Part shown: positions 62,500 to 64,000 of the stretch, piece by piece
How the letters are laid out: each line of letters opens with the position of its first letter
How positions within the stretch are numbered: position 1 is the first letter of the stretch
Source of the DNA: UBA7803 sp034522075
GTDB taxonomy: Bacteria; Pseudomonadota; Gammaproteobacteria; Pseudomonadales; Azotimanducaceae
Direction: 5' to 3'
Length of the DNA: 64,000 nt
Assembly (NCBI GenBank): GCA_034522075.1
Contig: JAXHLO010000013.1
Span: 11,348-75,347, forward strand
Position numbers and translations under genes: made by a program
The notes under the pieces: generated by a model
Databases searched by the model: none
What the model saw: only the letters and a program-made list of their open reading frames with translations
What the model was told of the DNA's origin: nothing

Positions 62500-63775
62500 C
62501 TGGAGTTCCGGCCGTCGAGTCGCGCCACCTCGTCACTTCGCCGCCAGCCTGAACGGCCAATCGGCCGGCAACCGTCGATGTGTCAAAGACAAGGCCGTCG
62601 ACATCGCGAATCTCGGCATTGCCGGCGGAAGCCACCGCCACCGTGCCCAGGTTTCCGGCGGGATTGGCGTCAAGGACGATGTCGTGAGTGTCCGCTGCCA
62701 GCGTCGTCAGTCCAGGGACGTTCCAGCCAGCAGCGTCGCTGATCAGGTCATTCTCCACGATGTGCGCGTTGGCCCCGGCAACCGTGAGGCCTCCCAGCAC
62801 GTTGGTTGCCTCAGTCAGCAGAACGTCGTGCGTTTGAGCATTCAACTCGATGGCAGCGTCCGCCAGACTCCAGGACCCGGCTTGAGTGATATCGTCGTCT
62901 TCGGTGATGTCCGCGTCGCTGGTGTTGGCCAGGGCCAGATCGCCCAGCACGTTGGCCAACGCATCGAGCGTGATGGCGTTGTCCGTAGCATCCAGGCTGG
63001 TGGTGCCAGTGGTGGTCCAGGCGTCACCCTGGGTAATGGCATCATTCTCGCGGATGGTTACCACACCGCCGGTAACCGTGAGATCGCCGAGTTGATTGGC
63101 GCTGTCGGCCACCGTGATGGCTGCGTCGTTTTCCGCGTGCAGCGTAACCGGCACGCCCAGCAGGGCCCAGGGGCCTGGCTGGGTGATGGCGTCGTTCTCC
63201 CGCACGCTGAGGCTCGACGGCACACCATTCTCAGTTACCACGGCCAGATCACCGAACACGTTGCCGGCGTGTGACAGATCGATAGCATGAGCTCGCGCAT
63301 CGACGGTGACGGGGGCGGCACCGATAGTCCAGGCCGCGCCCTGAGTCAGATCCGTGTTGTCGGTGATCAGTACATCCGACGGGTTGCCGGTGACCACCAG
63401 TGCGCCAAGCTGATTGGACAGATTGTCCAGCGCTACGCCGCGATTTCCGGAGGTGCCGGGATTCAGGGTCGTCGTACCACCCAGCGTATTCCACGCGTCA
63501 CCGTCGGTGATGGTGCTGTTTTCCGTGATCGTTGCATCACGAGCCTGAATGGCCAGATCGCCCAGCACGTTGCCGGTCTGAGTCAGCAGGACATTGCCGT
63601 CGCCCGACACGCCGCCCGCATACGCACGCAGCGTCACCGGCGTATCTTCCGCTGTAGCCCATGCCGCGTAGTCGGAAATGGTGTCGTTCTCGAAGATCGT
63701 GATTCGGTACTGACCCACTCCGAACCATCCAGTACTGGTGCGTGCCACCGAGCACCTGCAACGGGCCCAGCACAT
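62453..63775 (-). CDS. Adhesin segment: regular ~45-residue repeats
   Basis: Open for 440 codons. The text repeats a clear unit: ENDAITQPGPWALLGVPVTL, then NQLGDLTVTGGVVTI, several times, with TNVLGGLTVAG variants. This is typical of haemagglutinin-like repeats. Frame is lost near 63730 towards the 5' side, where the frame ending at 63992 onward (NDGAASAGAVRIRETDSNG) continues out of the window. Confidence 0.78.
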   Translation of the reverse strand: MCWARCRCSVARTSTGWFGVGQYRITIFENDTISDYAAWATAEDTPVTLRAYAGGVSGDGNVLLTQTGNVLGDLAIQARDATITENSTITDGDAWNTLGGTTTLNPGTSGNRGVALDNLSNQLGALVVTGNPSDVLITDNTDLTQGAAWTIGAAPVTVDARAHAIDLSHAGNVFGDLAVVTENGVPSSLSVRENDAITQPGPWALLGVPVTLHAENDAAITVADSANQLGDLTVTGGVVTIRENDAITQGDAWTTTGTTSLDATDNAITLDALANVLGDLALANTSDADITEDDDITQAGSWSLADAAIELNAQTHDVLLTEATNVLGGLTVAGANAHIVENDLISDAAGWNVPGLTTLAADTHDIVLDANPAGNLGTVAVASAGNAEIRDVDGLVFDTSTVAGRLAVQAGGEVTRWRDSTAGTPVASEWRWLCHPCEYR

Positions 63776-64000
63776 TGGCGGGATCGTTCAAAGTAATGGC
63801 GTAGCCGTCAGCGTCCAGCCGGGTATCGCCATGGGTGACCCACGGCCCGGACTGGGTGATGCCGTTGCTGTCTGTCTCGCGAATTCGCACCGCGCCCGCG
63901 CTGGCCGCTCCATCATTGATCTGACCCGAAAGATGGCCCAGCGTGTTGTTGAAACCCCCAAGATCGATGGCCTGATCGTTGGACGTGAGTAAGAGCGATA

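Larger units (their letters stand above)
53558..64000 (-). pseudogene. Giant TpsA-type adhesin with MBG repeats (3' end of gene, many frameshifts)
   Basis: The last 10.4 kb of one very large surface protein; the N-terminal TPS secretion domain is outside the window. Two regions are seen: beta-helical filamentous-haemagglutinin-like text from 64000 down to about 56650, and a row of about eleven MBG-type domains from about 56500 to 53800. The final 50 residues are not MBG-like. Frame is lost at about ten places (near 63730, 62480, 62128, 61858, 61809, 57760, 56090, 55705 and several within 55085-55324), mostly by one or two bases; the shifts near 61858 and 61809 compensate each other. The TpsB partner follows directly. 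Confidence 0.86.

Overview
The window looks like chromosomal DNA from a GC-rich, respiring, Gram-negative bacterium, most likely a free-living gammaproteobacterium. The evidence is a cbb3 oxidase maturation operon, the outer-membrane phospholipase PldA, a TonB-dependent receptor, a DjlA-type co-chaperone, a SlyD-type isomerase, DUF3081/DUF3187/DUF3943 proteins and a two-partner secretion locus. Genus cannot be set from this sequence. I found no rRNA, tRNA, CRISPR array, transposase or phage module.

Layout. 1-4.4 kb (+): end of ccoG, a 51-residue FixH/CcoH-like anchor, ccoI, ccoS and a Yip1-family membrane gene, all overlapping by 4 bases. 4.5-7.4 kb: trxB, a small unknown gene, an exported Pcm methyltransferase and a stand-alone Hen1-like RNA methyltransferase. 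7.4-10.6 kb (-): 3-hydroxyisobutyrate-dehydrogenase-like reductase, an alpha/beta hydrolase with a cysteine nucleophile and a malonyl-CoA-synthetase-like ligase. 10.8-14.0 kb (+): a four-gene coupled operon of a FAH-family protein with altered metal ligands, a membrane-anchored exported protein predicted to start with His after processing, a YtkA/FixH-like exported protein and a diheme MauG/MbnH-type peroxidase. 14-19.3 kb (-): thiolase, acyl-CoA ligase, Ldh2-type dehydrogenase and succinate-semialdehyde-type dehydrogenase. 19.4-23.6 kb: slyD, a small membrane protein, a thiolase relic, AlaX, a membrane protein and an M20 peptidase. 23.6-27.4 kb (-): two hybrid histidine kinases in tandem. 27.5-33.3 kb: SDR, MBL hydrolase plus PldA, a small membrane protein, an aminotransferase relic and a DEAD-box helicase. 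33.3-36.1 kb: a CHASE/PAS hybrid kinase. 36.2-40.7 kb: divergent DUF4382 lipoproteins, then DUF3187 and DUF3943 envelope proteins. 40.7-45 kb (-): frameshifted SMP-30-like lipoprotein, acyl-ACP desaturase, frameshifted djlA and an MFS transporter. 45-47.6 kb (+): His-rich exported protein and a TonB receptor resembling copper receptors. 47.6-51.8 kb: DUF3081, MFS transporter, a c-heme/beta-propeller exported protein, an ABM-domain protein and an outer-membrane-protein relic. 51.8-64 kb (-): frameshifted TpsB transporter and the C-terminal ~10.4 kb of a giant TpsA-type adhesin with about eleven MBG repeats, broken by many small indels; its N-terminus lies beyond the window.

Two themes stand out. 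First, an exported redox/metal theme: cbb3 copper assembly, the diheme peroxidase operon, the copper-type receptor and the c-heme propeller protein. Second, damage of two kinds: in-frame internal deletions that leave open but catalytically dead ORFs (thiolase, class III aminotransferase), and 1-2 base indels concentrated after 41 kb (SMP-30, djlA, tpsB, tpsA). The indels may be true decay or read/assembly errors; the sequence alone cannot separate these.
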